This document shows positions 22,024 through 33,132 of a DNA stretch of 64,000 bases, piece by piece. The stretch is from Sclerurus mexicanus (Eukaryota > Chordata > Aves > Passeriformes > Furnariidae), in NCBI GenBank assembly GCA_013396755.1, contig VWZF01005912.1, positions 278,101-342,100 on the forward strand. Reading direction: 5' to 3'. The notes below the pieces were generated by a model, which saw only the letters and a program-made list of their open reading frames with translations, had not been told where the DNA came from and made no database searches. The position numbers were made by a program, and so were the translations under genes. Within the stretch, counting starts at the first letter, position 1, and each line of letters opens with the position of its first letter.

Positions 22024-25000
22024 AGTAAATCCCTGAATTAATGCAATTGTTAATAAGTTCCTGTCATGTGTTTTTGCCAGCCTTCCAAAATAATCATGCT
22101 AATTTTATGGAACTCTATATGATTTTCAGCCAGCCAAAAGTGGTCTGGCTTTCCATTGTAATGCAGGGTCTTCTAGTTTATAAAAATAGAATATGTAACT
22201 GTGAAGAAAACTGATGAAAAATTAAGATCTTTATGCTAATGCACAAAATCAACTTTTCTTTATGTGGTGGTTTAGTGTTCTTAGGACATGATGAGTCACC
22301 TCAGCTCATGAAGTTATCATGGGGAACTGAGTGCTATGCCCTTCTCATGGCATAATTCTTCACTTCTAACCACAGTGGTTTTGTGCTGGTATTTATTCTG
22401 CCTGTTCTAGAAATATTTTTATTTTATAGTGGGTGAAGAATAAAAGGCTTCTTTCCTAACTGCATTTCAACACAGTATGTAGCTAGTTTTCAGATATTTT
22501 GTACTTAACATAAAAGCTGTAGAGGAATATCTCAGTTCCTCCTTTGGAAATCTGGATTTGAACGTGAATTTGGGGAAAAGAAAAATCAAGATTTCTTGAA
22601 GTAAGAAGCAATCTTTTTAAGACCAAAGAATTTTGGTGTCTGTGGCCCAAAGATTTTCACAGTACTGCAAAATGTGAAAGGTCATCTTATTCCCTATTTT
22701 CTTATGCTCAGTGACGGGGGTATCTTTACTTCAGGCATTGTTGAAGTTTGTTTCTCATGTTAGGATGAGTGTAGTGATATGGAGTTAAGATACTGACTGA
22801 AACAAACAGTTTCCTTTTAAGGTATCCTGGGCCTTTTCCATTGCATGTCTAACACCTTATCTGCTCAGTAACATCTAACCAGCATTCAGCATGCTGAATA
22901 TTAAGGGAGACATGAAACAATTTCTACTATTTGCAAAAGGTTTTTTTTTTTGTTTATTATTTATATTAGCAGTCTTTTGAATGTCTGTAATGTTAGCATA
23001 TGAAAAGTTGAAAGTACTCCAGATACCCTACTCAGCTAAGTCTGACAGCACCCCTGATGGGTAGGTTAGGTATGTATCTGTATATGTAAATTACATCCCT
23101 CACCACAGAAGTGCTCTCTAGTCTTCCACACAATATTTACAGCACTTTTGCATGCAAAATTTCTGCGCAGGCAGTATAATTTAACCATTTGAGCTAATAT
23201 AAACTGCCATTGCTCAATTTGTGTAGTTAAGTATCCTTTGGCATTTTAATCTATTGTTACAGAATAATAAGATCATATAACCTGCATTTTTGGATTACTG
23301 CTATACTTATATTACCACAACTGAATCAAATTGAATTTTTTATCTTTGAAATGTAGATCTTGCCAAGGCCTGTCTTTTGCTCTTCTGTCCTCAGCATATA
23401 ATCTGTAAATAAAGTTATTTGTTATTATTTCCTACCTCAGTCCCTCTGATGCAATACCATTTTTGTTAATTTGTATTGAAAACACTTTGAAACACTATGT
23501 CTTGTTGTAAGTAGAGTGTATCCCTTAACCAGTGACATCAAATCAAGCCATAATATATGAAACTGAACTGAAGCTTCTTTTACTCATGTAAATGTTGAGT
23601 GTTCGTGTTTACACTCTTTTCACTCTTACTTGCTTACAAAGGGTTTCCTTCTCTTCTTTGGGAAGAGTTATTCCATAGATGCACTTTTACTCAGCAAAAA
23701 TCACCTTGCAGCACTACCATTAAGCATAACTTAATGGAAAAAAATATAATGGAAAAAAATAATTATTACAGTAAACATGATTGATTGCATATTAATTCAT
23801 CATGTTGTTTGATTTATGAAGTATTTTGTAAGTAGTTTTGTAGGTGCTTATATTGTTTATAAACATTCTGGCCTGAATTTAGTGTGCATAGTCTTTCATT
23901 CACTGAGGGGTTCACTTGACAAATTTGTCAGCTACTGGAAAAAGAAATTATAATGTTAAATATTTTGGTAAATAACAGCTTTACTTGAAATCTATGTATT
24001 TGGCATTCAGAAACAAAGAATTGTCCATGTCTGTAAGTGAAGATTGACTATATTCTTTGATATTTTCAACACAGTATTTGTGGGCAGGGAAAAGAATACA
24101 GGGAGGAAAGAGAAGAAGGACAGAAATTGTTGAAAGCTGATAAAAAATGAAGAATGTTGGTCAACAAATATAATTTACAGCTTATTATACTTTCATTTCA
24201 TTAAAAGAGAAATAGATTTCACTGATACACTATATTAAATGGCAATTTTTATGCTAACATTACTTCAGTATTGCCTTCTGAAACCTAAACAGAACACATG
24301 ATACTTGATAATTTTGTGACTCGATTAACTCTTTGGTCATAGCAGAATGATTTAAGATAATTGTTAATTTAACCATTAAAAATACAAGAATATTTCCAGT
24401 AAAAGCTACTTGTCAGTAGATGTTAATAAACAGAATAATTTTCCCTGTGTGACTCACTCCATGGAATTAGCAAAATGGAAGCCACAAAATAAAAGGCTTC
24501 AAAGAAGTGGATAGAACCAAGCACAGCATCTGAAAAAAGATGTGAACAGTTTTTTGTAGGAAACTCGTAACTATTTTTAAGTGTCTCATCCATTTATACT
24601 ATGAAGCATGTAAAAATATTAACAGAAACAAGGGCCATTTATTTCTCTGCTTTTAAGACTAACTTGGTATTCCTGGATTACCTTGAGAATTTATTATTAT
24701 TTTTAAAACTGAGTAAGGAAAAGTGGTATGAAAATTTGTGTTTTGTCTTATTTGGGCAGTAACTTTCCTGCTCTTGAGAACCGAATAAAACAATTGCTTG
24801 AGCATTAAAGATATTCAATCTCTGGAAAGCTATAGTGAAACTGAGTATACCCAAGTCTCAAATTCAGCTAGGTGAAGGAATCTGTTTCTTTCAGTTTTAT
24901 TTGGCTTAGTTAATCTCTCAAAAAGATGATCTCTAGTCTACTTATGGCACATCTTTTAATTTTCCAGAAAGGCTTTATTCAGTAACATTACCAGAAACAC

Positions 25001-26050
25001 GTGGAAGATTTAATTTTTTTTCTGAAGTGGCATGGCTTCATATCTTCAATTGTCTGAAGAAATTTATTTTAATTGCATTACTATTGTCTCTTTTTAATTG
25101 GTTTACTTTGGGATGGCAGATGACGGCTTGTTCCCTTCATGAAAACAGAGAATTCTTATACAGGTGAAAAGAGATAACTTTAATTCTTTCCATCTGAAAT
25201 GAAATGTAGCTACTTATTTGATGATTTTTGTATAAACTGATCACATTCTTAGTTTCAGCCACTAACAAATGGGTTTTGGTGTTTGATCTGACATATGGAC
25301 AAATTTTTAATATCAGTGGCTAAGGATGAAATAATATCTATTATCATATGGATGTAACTCCAAATGATATTGTGCCATAGCATTTTATATTCCATTCTTT
25401 TCATGTGTCTTATTCTACATTATTAACTGATTTTTCTTTACCAATTTATTTGAATAGATTTTAAAGAACAGGTTCTTAAACCATCAGAGTTTTTAAGAGT
25501 GATTTGTTTTCTGTTGATGTCAGTATACCCTCTGTTACTCACAAACAACTTGAAGTTTTCAGTTTAACTTCCTTTATACTGGACAAAAAGTACAGCCCAA
25601 TTTGTAATATACCTTGGAGATTCAGAATTGGGCAAGCCCTTCATGGTGAAATCAGCTTTCTTGTAACAGTAGAAGCATTGAGCATAGAGGCTTCTAGATC
25701 CTAGTGACATGTCCATATGGATACTAGGGAAGAAATGTTTCAAAAGTCAATTGTGTTTGCCTTTGTATCTGTGACAACCCATCCCTTTGGGCTTCTACAG
25801 TATCCAGCTAAATTCTCTATAGGTAAATGCCTTCAGGGCAGTGCGTAGGTTTTAGTTATCAAATGATTGATTGCAGTGTTATTTTCATTTACTGTACAAT
25901 CAAATACTTGAGACATATTAACAATAGCAGACGAACTGTTTTCAACTGCTGTTTTAAGGAGAAAACTTGATTTGGTGGATCTGGACTTCAGCTGATGCTT
26001 TTTATAGTTACCAAATATTAACCAATTAAAAATCATCTTAATTCATCAAA
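22024..26050. other. AT-rich non-coding sequence
   Basis: Four kilobases with no recognised gene, RNA or repeat family. Minor features are T11 near 22942 and a two-copy direct repeat (AATGGAAAAAAAT) at about 23732-23760. Confidence 0.65.
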
Positions 26051-26925
26051 TTATAGAATCATAGAATGGTTTGGGTTGGAAGGGACCTTAAAGATTCATT
26101 TATCTCCAACCTCTGCCATGGGCAAAGAATCTTCCACTAGACCAGGTTACTCAGAGCCCTATCCAGTCTTGTCTTAGACACCTCCAGGGATGGGGCATCC
26201 ACAATCTCTGGGCAATCTCTCTTCCAGTGCCTCACCACCCTCATGGTAAAGAATTTCTTCTTAGTATCTAATCTAAAATTCAAAGCCATCCCCCCTTGTC
26301 CTATCACTACATGCCTTGTAAATGCCTCGTACATGTAAAAAGTCTCCCTCTGGCTACCTTGTAGGCCCGCTTCAGGTACTGGAAGGTGCAATACAGTCTT
26401 CCCAGAGCCATCTCTTCTCCAAACTGAACAGCCCTGACTCTCTCAGCCTGTCTTCATAGGCTATGCACTCCTTCCTTCTGATCAACTTAGTGGCTCTCCT
26501 CTGAGTTTGCCACGACAGGTCAATGTCTTTCTTGTGTTGGTTTCCCAGAGCTGGATGCAGTGCTCCAGGTGGGATCTCACCAAAGTGAAGCAGAGTGGCA
26601 AAATCCCCTACCTTGAACTGCTGGCCTCACTGCTTTTGCTACAGCCCAGGGTACAACTGGCTCTCTGGGCTGTGTCATGCTGAGCTTCTCATCCACAAAT
26701 ACCCACCTGTAAGTCTCTCTTCCCAAGGCTGCTCTTGATCCATTCNTTATCTCCAACCTCTGCCATGGGCAAAGAATCTTCCACTAGACCAGGTTACTCA
26801 GAGCCCTATCCAGTCTTGTCTTAGACACCTCCAGGGATGGGGCATCCACAATCTCTGGGCAATCTCTCTTCCAGTGCCTCACCACCNTAAGTCTCTCTTC
26901 CCAAGGCTGCTCTTGATCCATTCTC
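26051..26925 (-). mobile_element. CR1 LINE, 5'-truncated, with duplicated insert
   Basis: The left edge shows the CR1 3' end in reverse (ATAGAATCATAGAATGGTTT, GGGTTGGAAGGGACC). On the minus strand 26391 to 26137 encodes the end of ORF2 ('LDTKKKFFTMRVVRHW', 'DAPSLEVSKTRLD'). Further right are the usual CR1 upstream pieces in reverse order (CTGGATGCAGTGCTCCAGGT, GGGTACAACTGGCTCTCTGG). Single Ns at 26746 and 26887 bracket an exact copy of 26100-26239. The 36 bases before the first N (26710-26745) are repeated exactly after the second N (26888-26923), so the two flanking contigs overlap. Confidence 0.93.
26747..26886. repeat. 140-bp exact duplicate bounded by single Ns
   Basis: Identical to 26100-26239 from the same CR1. 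It sits between contig ends that overlap each other by 36 identical bases, so removing 26746-26923 would restore a continuous CR1. Almost certainly an assembly artefact. Confidence 0.92.
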
Positions 26926-29900
26926 CAAGTTTAAGGTACTATGCATCTTAGACCCTTTGTGAAATATTTTTAATGGTCCTTGAATTTAAGAATGTCATCT
27001 TTCAGTGTAAATTCTTTGGATAATTTGTCTTTGAGTAAGTGTAGCGATAGAAAAAGGAGAGGCATGACATCCATACTTAGTCTAAGAATTTCAGGCAGAG
27101 GAACAAGCACATTCAGTATCTAGATACATTCAGAAATGCATGGAAACAAATACTCAACTAAAGAAAAATGTACATACTAGGGACAAAATAATGCAATTTT
27201 AATAGGTTGGATTTAATGAAATAGCAATGTATCATGCCATCTTCCAAGAGCAGATTTATTTACTAAAAAATACTGGTGTGGGAAGTAAATATATTTAGCT
27301 TTGCATTTGATTGCATCCATTAATCAGCTTATTTATATTTAGGCATTCAAATAGTAACTTAAACTTCCAATTTCAGATATTTTATTTCATTCTTAAACTC
27401 TTATAGAGGTATTTCATCCAGTGTTTTTCAACTCATGGAGGATCTGAAAATTTTCAGCAACCTTCTTGAAATCTGTCACTTGATTTTGTCTTTCCCATTA
27501 TAAAGTATCACTTCATGAAACAGGTCTCATGGCATAACTGCCTTGACAAACATGGCCTATAACTGCTGTTGGGCTTCCTTGTTTTGCCTTTCCTCAATAC
27601 TTTAATTTGTAAATTGTGGGTCTGAAGCTTTACAGACAGTCCAAATTAGCTATACATTTTCATTTTCTATATTTGTCTCTTGTATGTATTCTACTATCTG
27701 ACAGTTTTTTCATCTGGCATCCATAATGTCATCTTTGTAGTGTCTTACCTTCTTGTTTCCAAAGAGGACATAAACCAAACAGACATGGTGAAACGAAAAT
27801 TATCACTTTGTCCATAAGTTACTTAGAGTTTTGCATTATGAAGAAATTTACACCTGGGAGAGAAGTGAGAGACAAATTCCTTGAATGCTAGAGTAGTGTC
27901 ATAGAGAAAAGCATATTTTCATGTACAGGCTGAGATATACCCAGCTATAGATCAATTCTGCAGATACTTTCAGCCCTTCCACAATTCTTACTGGTTGTCT
28001 TATACTGAAAGAGTGTGGTTTTCTTGTCTGGTACTTTAACACAGAGATCTTGAAATGGAGATTTGGTGAGGGCTACAAATCAACAAATACTTTTTCTTTC
28101 TCTATTACTATTTGGACTTTTCACCTTAAGTGTTCTGGGAAAGCTCTTCAGCGTAAAAGTGCAGCAGACACTATGCAGTTCCCCCAGTGAGTTTTCAAGC
28201 CTTTTGAAATACTGGCATAGAAAGTGGTCTTTCTTATGGAATATCCATAGGAGAATATGTTCTGTGAAGCTATAATAATCCTAGAAATTGCTCAGAGAAG
28301 GAGAGTACTACTGTGCTTTTGGTTTTGCATTCATCTTTCTAGTCCAACAGTATTTGGAATATCCAACCCATAAATACTGACTTTACCCTTTCCAATATTA
28401 GGCTTATTTTTAGGGTGGTGAGGTATTAGTTTGGGGTACTAGACATTGTAGCTAGATAAAAATACAGTTATGGTGCTGTGTTGATTATCTATATAATAAA
28501 CATTTTCAAGTTTAAATGCTGTTATGCTTAAAACACTGAAGCATAAGTTGGCGAACTATAGGCTATGCAGTATCTTTAGCAAGAGTGGAATCTCTGTACA
28601 CTGTATACTCCTTACAGCCTAATAATATTTCTATGGGATTTCATTTTGCAAAGAGATGTGGCTTGTGGTGAAGCAACTGCCACTGGGAATGCCACAGTCA
28701 CAAAAAGGTATGCATGCTGAGCTGCAGCTGAGCTAATATCTGCCTATTTATGGCAACCAAGCAGGAATCAGAGATTAAGTCATAATAAGGCAGGGATTGT
28801 ACCAGTTAGAGGCTCACTTGTTTGTTCCATGAAGTAAAAGAAGGATTTTAGAGAAGATGATTTACAGCATTGCTTATCCCCTGCCAGGTGACAATGAATA
28901 AAAGTTTTAAGAGTTCTTTTGCATAATAAACACTTTTTAATCATCACTTCATGCAATCTTACTAGAAGATCAGGTACTCAGGCCATTGTTTCATTCATTA
29001 TACAATATATTAAACCAAAAAATTCTGATAGAAAAAAAAAATATATAACTTCCTTCAACAGAATACATGAATGTATCAGAATCTGCCTTTAGAAACTGTA
29101 AATCGAAAAGATCTGATCAGAAAAGCAGTGTAATTTGTATTAAAAAAAATAAATTAAAACAAACAAACCAATCACTAATGAAAACAAACACATGGAGTAA
29201 TCCCTGTGAGATTTTCAGTCTTTTGCAACTTTCATTCAAATGTTTCACCACTGTCAAACCACCCCCCCCCCAAAAAAAAAAGGGGGGGGCTGTTTTTCTC
29301 CTCATGATAAAGATTTTCACACTTGGAAAATATAAAATAAGTAAGCATAATTGTGACTGTGAGTTCAAGTGTGCTACTTTCCTGAAATGCTATTTGCTTT
29401 CCATATATTCACAGGTATTTTACTGGGTATTAATCAAGTGAACAGATACAGAATGCTGGGCAGGAAGAAGTACTTTGAAACTCTCATTTTTATGTAAGAG
29501 TATTTATATAAGGGGTTTTTCTTCCTAGTTTCTTAAAGAAGTGAGGCCTACTGGATCAAATGTATCTGTTTACGCCCTTTTACGCCCTTGGAACCTGTTG
29601 TTCAGTTTCAACCAAATTTTTCATGGTGAAAGTTTTAAAACTTAAGTTCCTTTATAAAATACTGTTGGTTGGAATCATGCCTTCAGTTTGTGCTGTGCCT
29701 ATTGAAAAGACTTTTGTGACCTGACGATGCAATTTCTGGCAGTGGCTGGCCTGGCAAAGCCCTTGCAGAGATTGCTGTCAGGTCAGTGCTTCTTTCCTCC
29801 TGTACCCTCAACTCGAGTTTGTGCAGGTGGGTCACTGGAGAGGCGAATGTCTAATCTTCGTGTTCTTCATGCAGCAAATTACTGTTGCAATTCAGGTGTA

Positions 29901-30653
29901 CTGTGGAAATTATGCCAGTTAAGTCTGTTACAGACACATGGGTGAGAAACAGTGGAGTCAAAACATCATCCTTTCAGACATGTTCAGGACAAAAACACAG
30001 ACAGAATGGATTCTGCAGTAATGATAAATCTGATAGCTAGAGACTTTATCTCTAAACATCATATTCTGAATATTTTAAAAAGCCCCTCATATAAATCTTA
30101 AGTGCTTTAGCTGTCTCTGAAATCTTGAAGAAGAATACACTCACAGAATGGTAGGTGAGTCCAGTTCTACTACTTTTTCACATTATCAATAGCATAGGTA
30201 AGAGCAAGGATTGGGAAAGAAACTCTCAGAAAAATGATGATATGATATTTTCCTTACTAAAAATGTGCTCAATATTTTAATTGTCAGTTATAGAAAACAC
30301 AGAATGAGATAATTAAAAGCATATCTAAATTTCGTAAAAACCTTCTTTCCTATTTACCAGTGCTTTAAGTGCTCTAAAAATGCTGAGTATTCAAGATGCC
30401 TCAGTTTTAGATTTCAGGAATGTAAGTTGAGAACGTCAATACATTTGGAATGAGGTTTATCATAGCAACAGTGACTGCTACAGGCTCTAAGATATATCAT
30501 ATTTCTGATATCAAAAGAAGCTTTGGCATCCTGGATAAATTTTGCACTGTCACTAGTTTGCTAGGGGATACTTTGAAGAAAGCCAAATGTGCTTGTACAT
30601 CTTAAAAAAGTAAGAAAAACTTTTTTTCTAGTGTTTGTCTCTTGGGGGAGCAC
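26926..30653. other. AT-rich non-coding sequence
   Basis: No recognised gene. It contains the C10-A10-G8 structure listed separately. The open frame at 29067-29441 runs through that simple repeat and has no domain. At 29727 an ATG opens a 72-codon frame with donor-like sites (CAG|GTCAGT, CAG|GTGGGT), but no other exon evidence is visible. Confidence 0.6.
29262..29289. repeat. C10-A10-G8 tract
   Basis: Ten C, ten A and eight G in direct succession. The C and G runs can pair to form a hairpin with an A-loop. Homopolymer junctions like this are prone to length change and to sequencing error. Confidence 0.9.
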
Positions 30654-32375
30654 ATAGAATGAAAGAATGGTTTGGGCTGGAGGGGACGTTTAAAGGTCAG
30701 CTAGTCTAACCCACTCAGCAATGAGCAGAAACATCTTTAACTAGATCAGGTTACTCAGAGTAACACTGTTCCAGCTTGACCTTCAATGTTTCCAGAAGCA
30801 GGACATCCACCTGGGCAACTTGTTCCAATATCTCACTACTTTCATTGCAAAAAATTTCTTCTTTAGATTTAGACTGAGTCTATCCTCTTTCAGTTTGGAA
30901 CCATTACCCTTTGCCTTATCACTAGAGGCTCTACTAAATGGTCTGTCTCCACCTTTCTGCCCCTCCTTTAATGCCCCTCTAAGTACTGAAATACCACAAC
31001 AGGGTCTCCCTGGAGCGCTCTCTTCTCCAGGCTGAAAAACCCCAACTCTCTCAGCCTTTCCTTGTAGTAGAGGTGTTCCCTCCCTCTGATCATCTTCACA
31101 GCCTTGCTCTGAACTTACTCCAATAGGACCATGTCTTTTCTGTGCTGAAGACTCCAGACCTGGACACTGTACTCTAGATGGGGTCTCAGCAGAGCACAGC
31201 AGAGGGGCAGAATCACTTCCCTTAACTTGCTCCTCTGGTCATGCCACTTTTGGTGCAGCCCAGAACATGTTTGTCTTTCTGGGCTGCAAGTGCATGTGGC
31301 TGGCACATGCCCAGCCTCTCATCCACTCGTACCTCCACATTGCTCTTGGCAGGGCTACTCTCAATCTCTTCATCCCCCAGCCTGTATTGATGTAGGTTGT
31401 TGTCTCAACCCAGAGTCAGTGCCTTGCACCTGGGCTTGTTGAACCTCATTAAATTCACATGGATTCACTTCTTGAGCTTGTTGAATACCTCTGGACAACA
31501 TTCCATCCCTCAGGCCTGTCAACCACACCATTCAGCTTGGTGTCATCTTCAAACTTGCTGAGGGTNGTTTAAAGGTCAGCTAGTCTAACCCACTCAGCAA
31601 TGAGCAGAAACATCTTTAACTAGATCAGGTTACTCAGAGTAACACTGTTCCAGCTTGACCTTCAATGTTTCCAGAAGCAGGACATCCACCTGGGCAACTT
31701 GTTCCAATATCTCACTACTTTCATTGCAAAAAATTTCTTCTTTAGATTTAGACTGAGTCTATCCTCTTTCAGTTTGGAACCATTACCCTTTGCCTTATCA
31801 CTAGAGGCTCTACTAAATGGTCTGTCTCCACCTTTCTGCCCCTCCTTTAATGCCCCTCTAAGTACTGAAATACCACAACAGGGTCTCCCTGGAGCGCTCT
31901 CTTCTCCAGGCTGAAAAACCCCAACTCTCTCAGCCTTTCCTTGTAGTAGAGGTGTNATAAGCAGTATTGGTTCCAGAATGGACCCCTCAGGGACACCAGT
32001 CATCACTGATCTCCATCCAGACATTAAGTTATTGTTCGTTACCCTCTGGATGAGACCATCCAGTCAATTCCTCAGCCACTGAACAGTCCATCCATATCTC
32101 TTCAATTTAGAGAGAAGGATGTTGTGGGGGATCGTGTCAAAGACTTTACAGAAGTCCAGATAAGTGACATCCTTAGTTCTTTCCTTGTCCACAGATGTAG
32201 TTGCTCCATCATAGAAAGCTTCTAGGAGGATCTGCTCCATGATCTTACCAGGAACAGAGTTGAGGCTGACAGATCAGTAGTTCCCAGAACCCTCCTTTCA
32301 CCCTCTTTAAAAACAGGTGCAATGTTTCTCTTTTTTCCAGTCACTGGGGACTTAACCGAATGTCATGACATTAGG
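30654..32375 (-). mobile_element. CR1 LINE, longest copy in the window, with duplicated insert
   Basis: The left edge is the CR1 3' end in reverse (GAATGGTTTGGGCTGGAGGG). Minus-strand translation gives CR1 ORF2 C-terminal pieces, e.g. 'LREVILPLCCALLRPHLEYS' at about 31230-31170 and 'KKFFAMKVVRYWNKLPR' in the duplicated block. Beyond 31956 come RT-proximal pieces in reverse, ending near 'CAGTCACTGGGGACTTAACC' and a short extension. The copy is disrupted by stops and by two Ns (31566 and 31956). Without the inserted duplicate it would be about 1.3 kb, a 5'-truncated dead element. Confidence 0.93.
31567..31955. repeat. 389-bp exact duplicate bounded by single Ns
   Basis: Base-for-base identical to 30688-31076, which produces two identical 71-codon frames at 30820-31035 and 31699-31914 (both antisense to CR1). 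In the CR1 consensus the sequences on either side of the insert (ACTTGCTGAGGGT and AGCAGTATTGGTTCCAG) lie only tens of bases apart. The block is therefore a misplaced repeat contig in a small gap. Confidence 0.93.
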
Positions 32376-32502
32376 TAGCTAGAATCAAGGATTTTTATGT
32401 GAGACTTCTATGAATTGGTGCAGTTTCCTTTTCAGGAAAAATAATATCTGTTATAATTGAATTATTTTTCTTTACAATGGAAGTAAAGTCAGGGAAATAA
32501 AG

Positions 32503-32541
32503 AAGGGCTCTTCCAACTTGGCATACTCTGTGATTCTGTGA
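32503..32541 (+). mobile_element. CR1 LINE 3'-terminal scrap
   Basis: 'GGGCTCTTCCAACTTGGCAT' followed by ACTCTGTGATTCTGTGA matches the last about 35-40 bases of CR1 on the plus strand. Very short copies of this kind are common in birds. Confidence 0.65.
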
Positions 32542-33066
32542 AATGTGTTCTTACTGTACAGAGATTTTGAACTCTTGAACGTCAGTATTCCTCATGCACT
32601 AAGAATTTGAATGGCAAATATCAGGTAATTTTTATATTCTAAATATGTATCTGCAGTAATGGGAGATGGCTGATGGCAGAATCTAAGAGATTTCTTCCTA
32701 AACCAACGCCACACCACAAAAAAATTAAAAAAAGTTCCTCTTGATAAGCATGTGCTTGAAGTGGTAAAAGAAATATCTTGCCTGTGGATCATCTATTACA
32801 GCAGAGTTTTAAGGCTGAGTTTAGCCAACATTGCTAGGCAAATTTAGCTACAGTTCTGTCGGATTTTCTAATACTTCTCTGTTAGAGCTGTGTTGGCAAA
32901 ATAGAAGAAATCAATGGGATTTAATTGGCCACTGGAACAGCCTTTGAATAGCATATTGGAGAAATGCATGGAAGTAATTGACTGTTGTACGTTAAAAATA
33001 GATGTGAAAAATTTTGTATGATCTGGAGCCTGTGTCAACAGGACAACCAGACAGTGTCACCCATAA

Positions 33067-33132
33067 TTTGTTTGTTTGTTTGTTTGTTTTTAATTTGCTT
33101 TTTTTGTTGTTTTTGTTTTTGTTTTTGTTTTA
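33067..33132. repeat. (TTTG)n and (TTTTTG)n simple repeat
   Basis: About six TTTG units, a short interruption, then several T5G units. Simple repeat; the open frame crossing it (32985-33188) is an artefact. Confidence 0.92.

Noticed and set aside
22264..22430. TGTGGTGGTTTAG, resembling the start of an avian ERVL-type LTR
   Set aside because: Only about the first dozen bases fit. No matching LTR end, second LTR or internal viral sequence is visible.
30820..31914. Two identical 71-codon plus-strand frames (30820-31035 and 31699-31914) that look like a duplicated gene
   Set aside because: They are antisense to CR1 ORF2, and the second copy lies in the N-bounded duplicate block.
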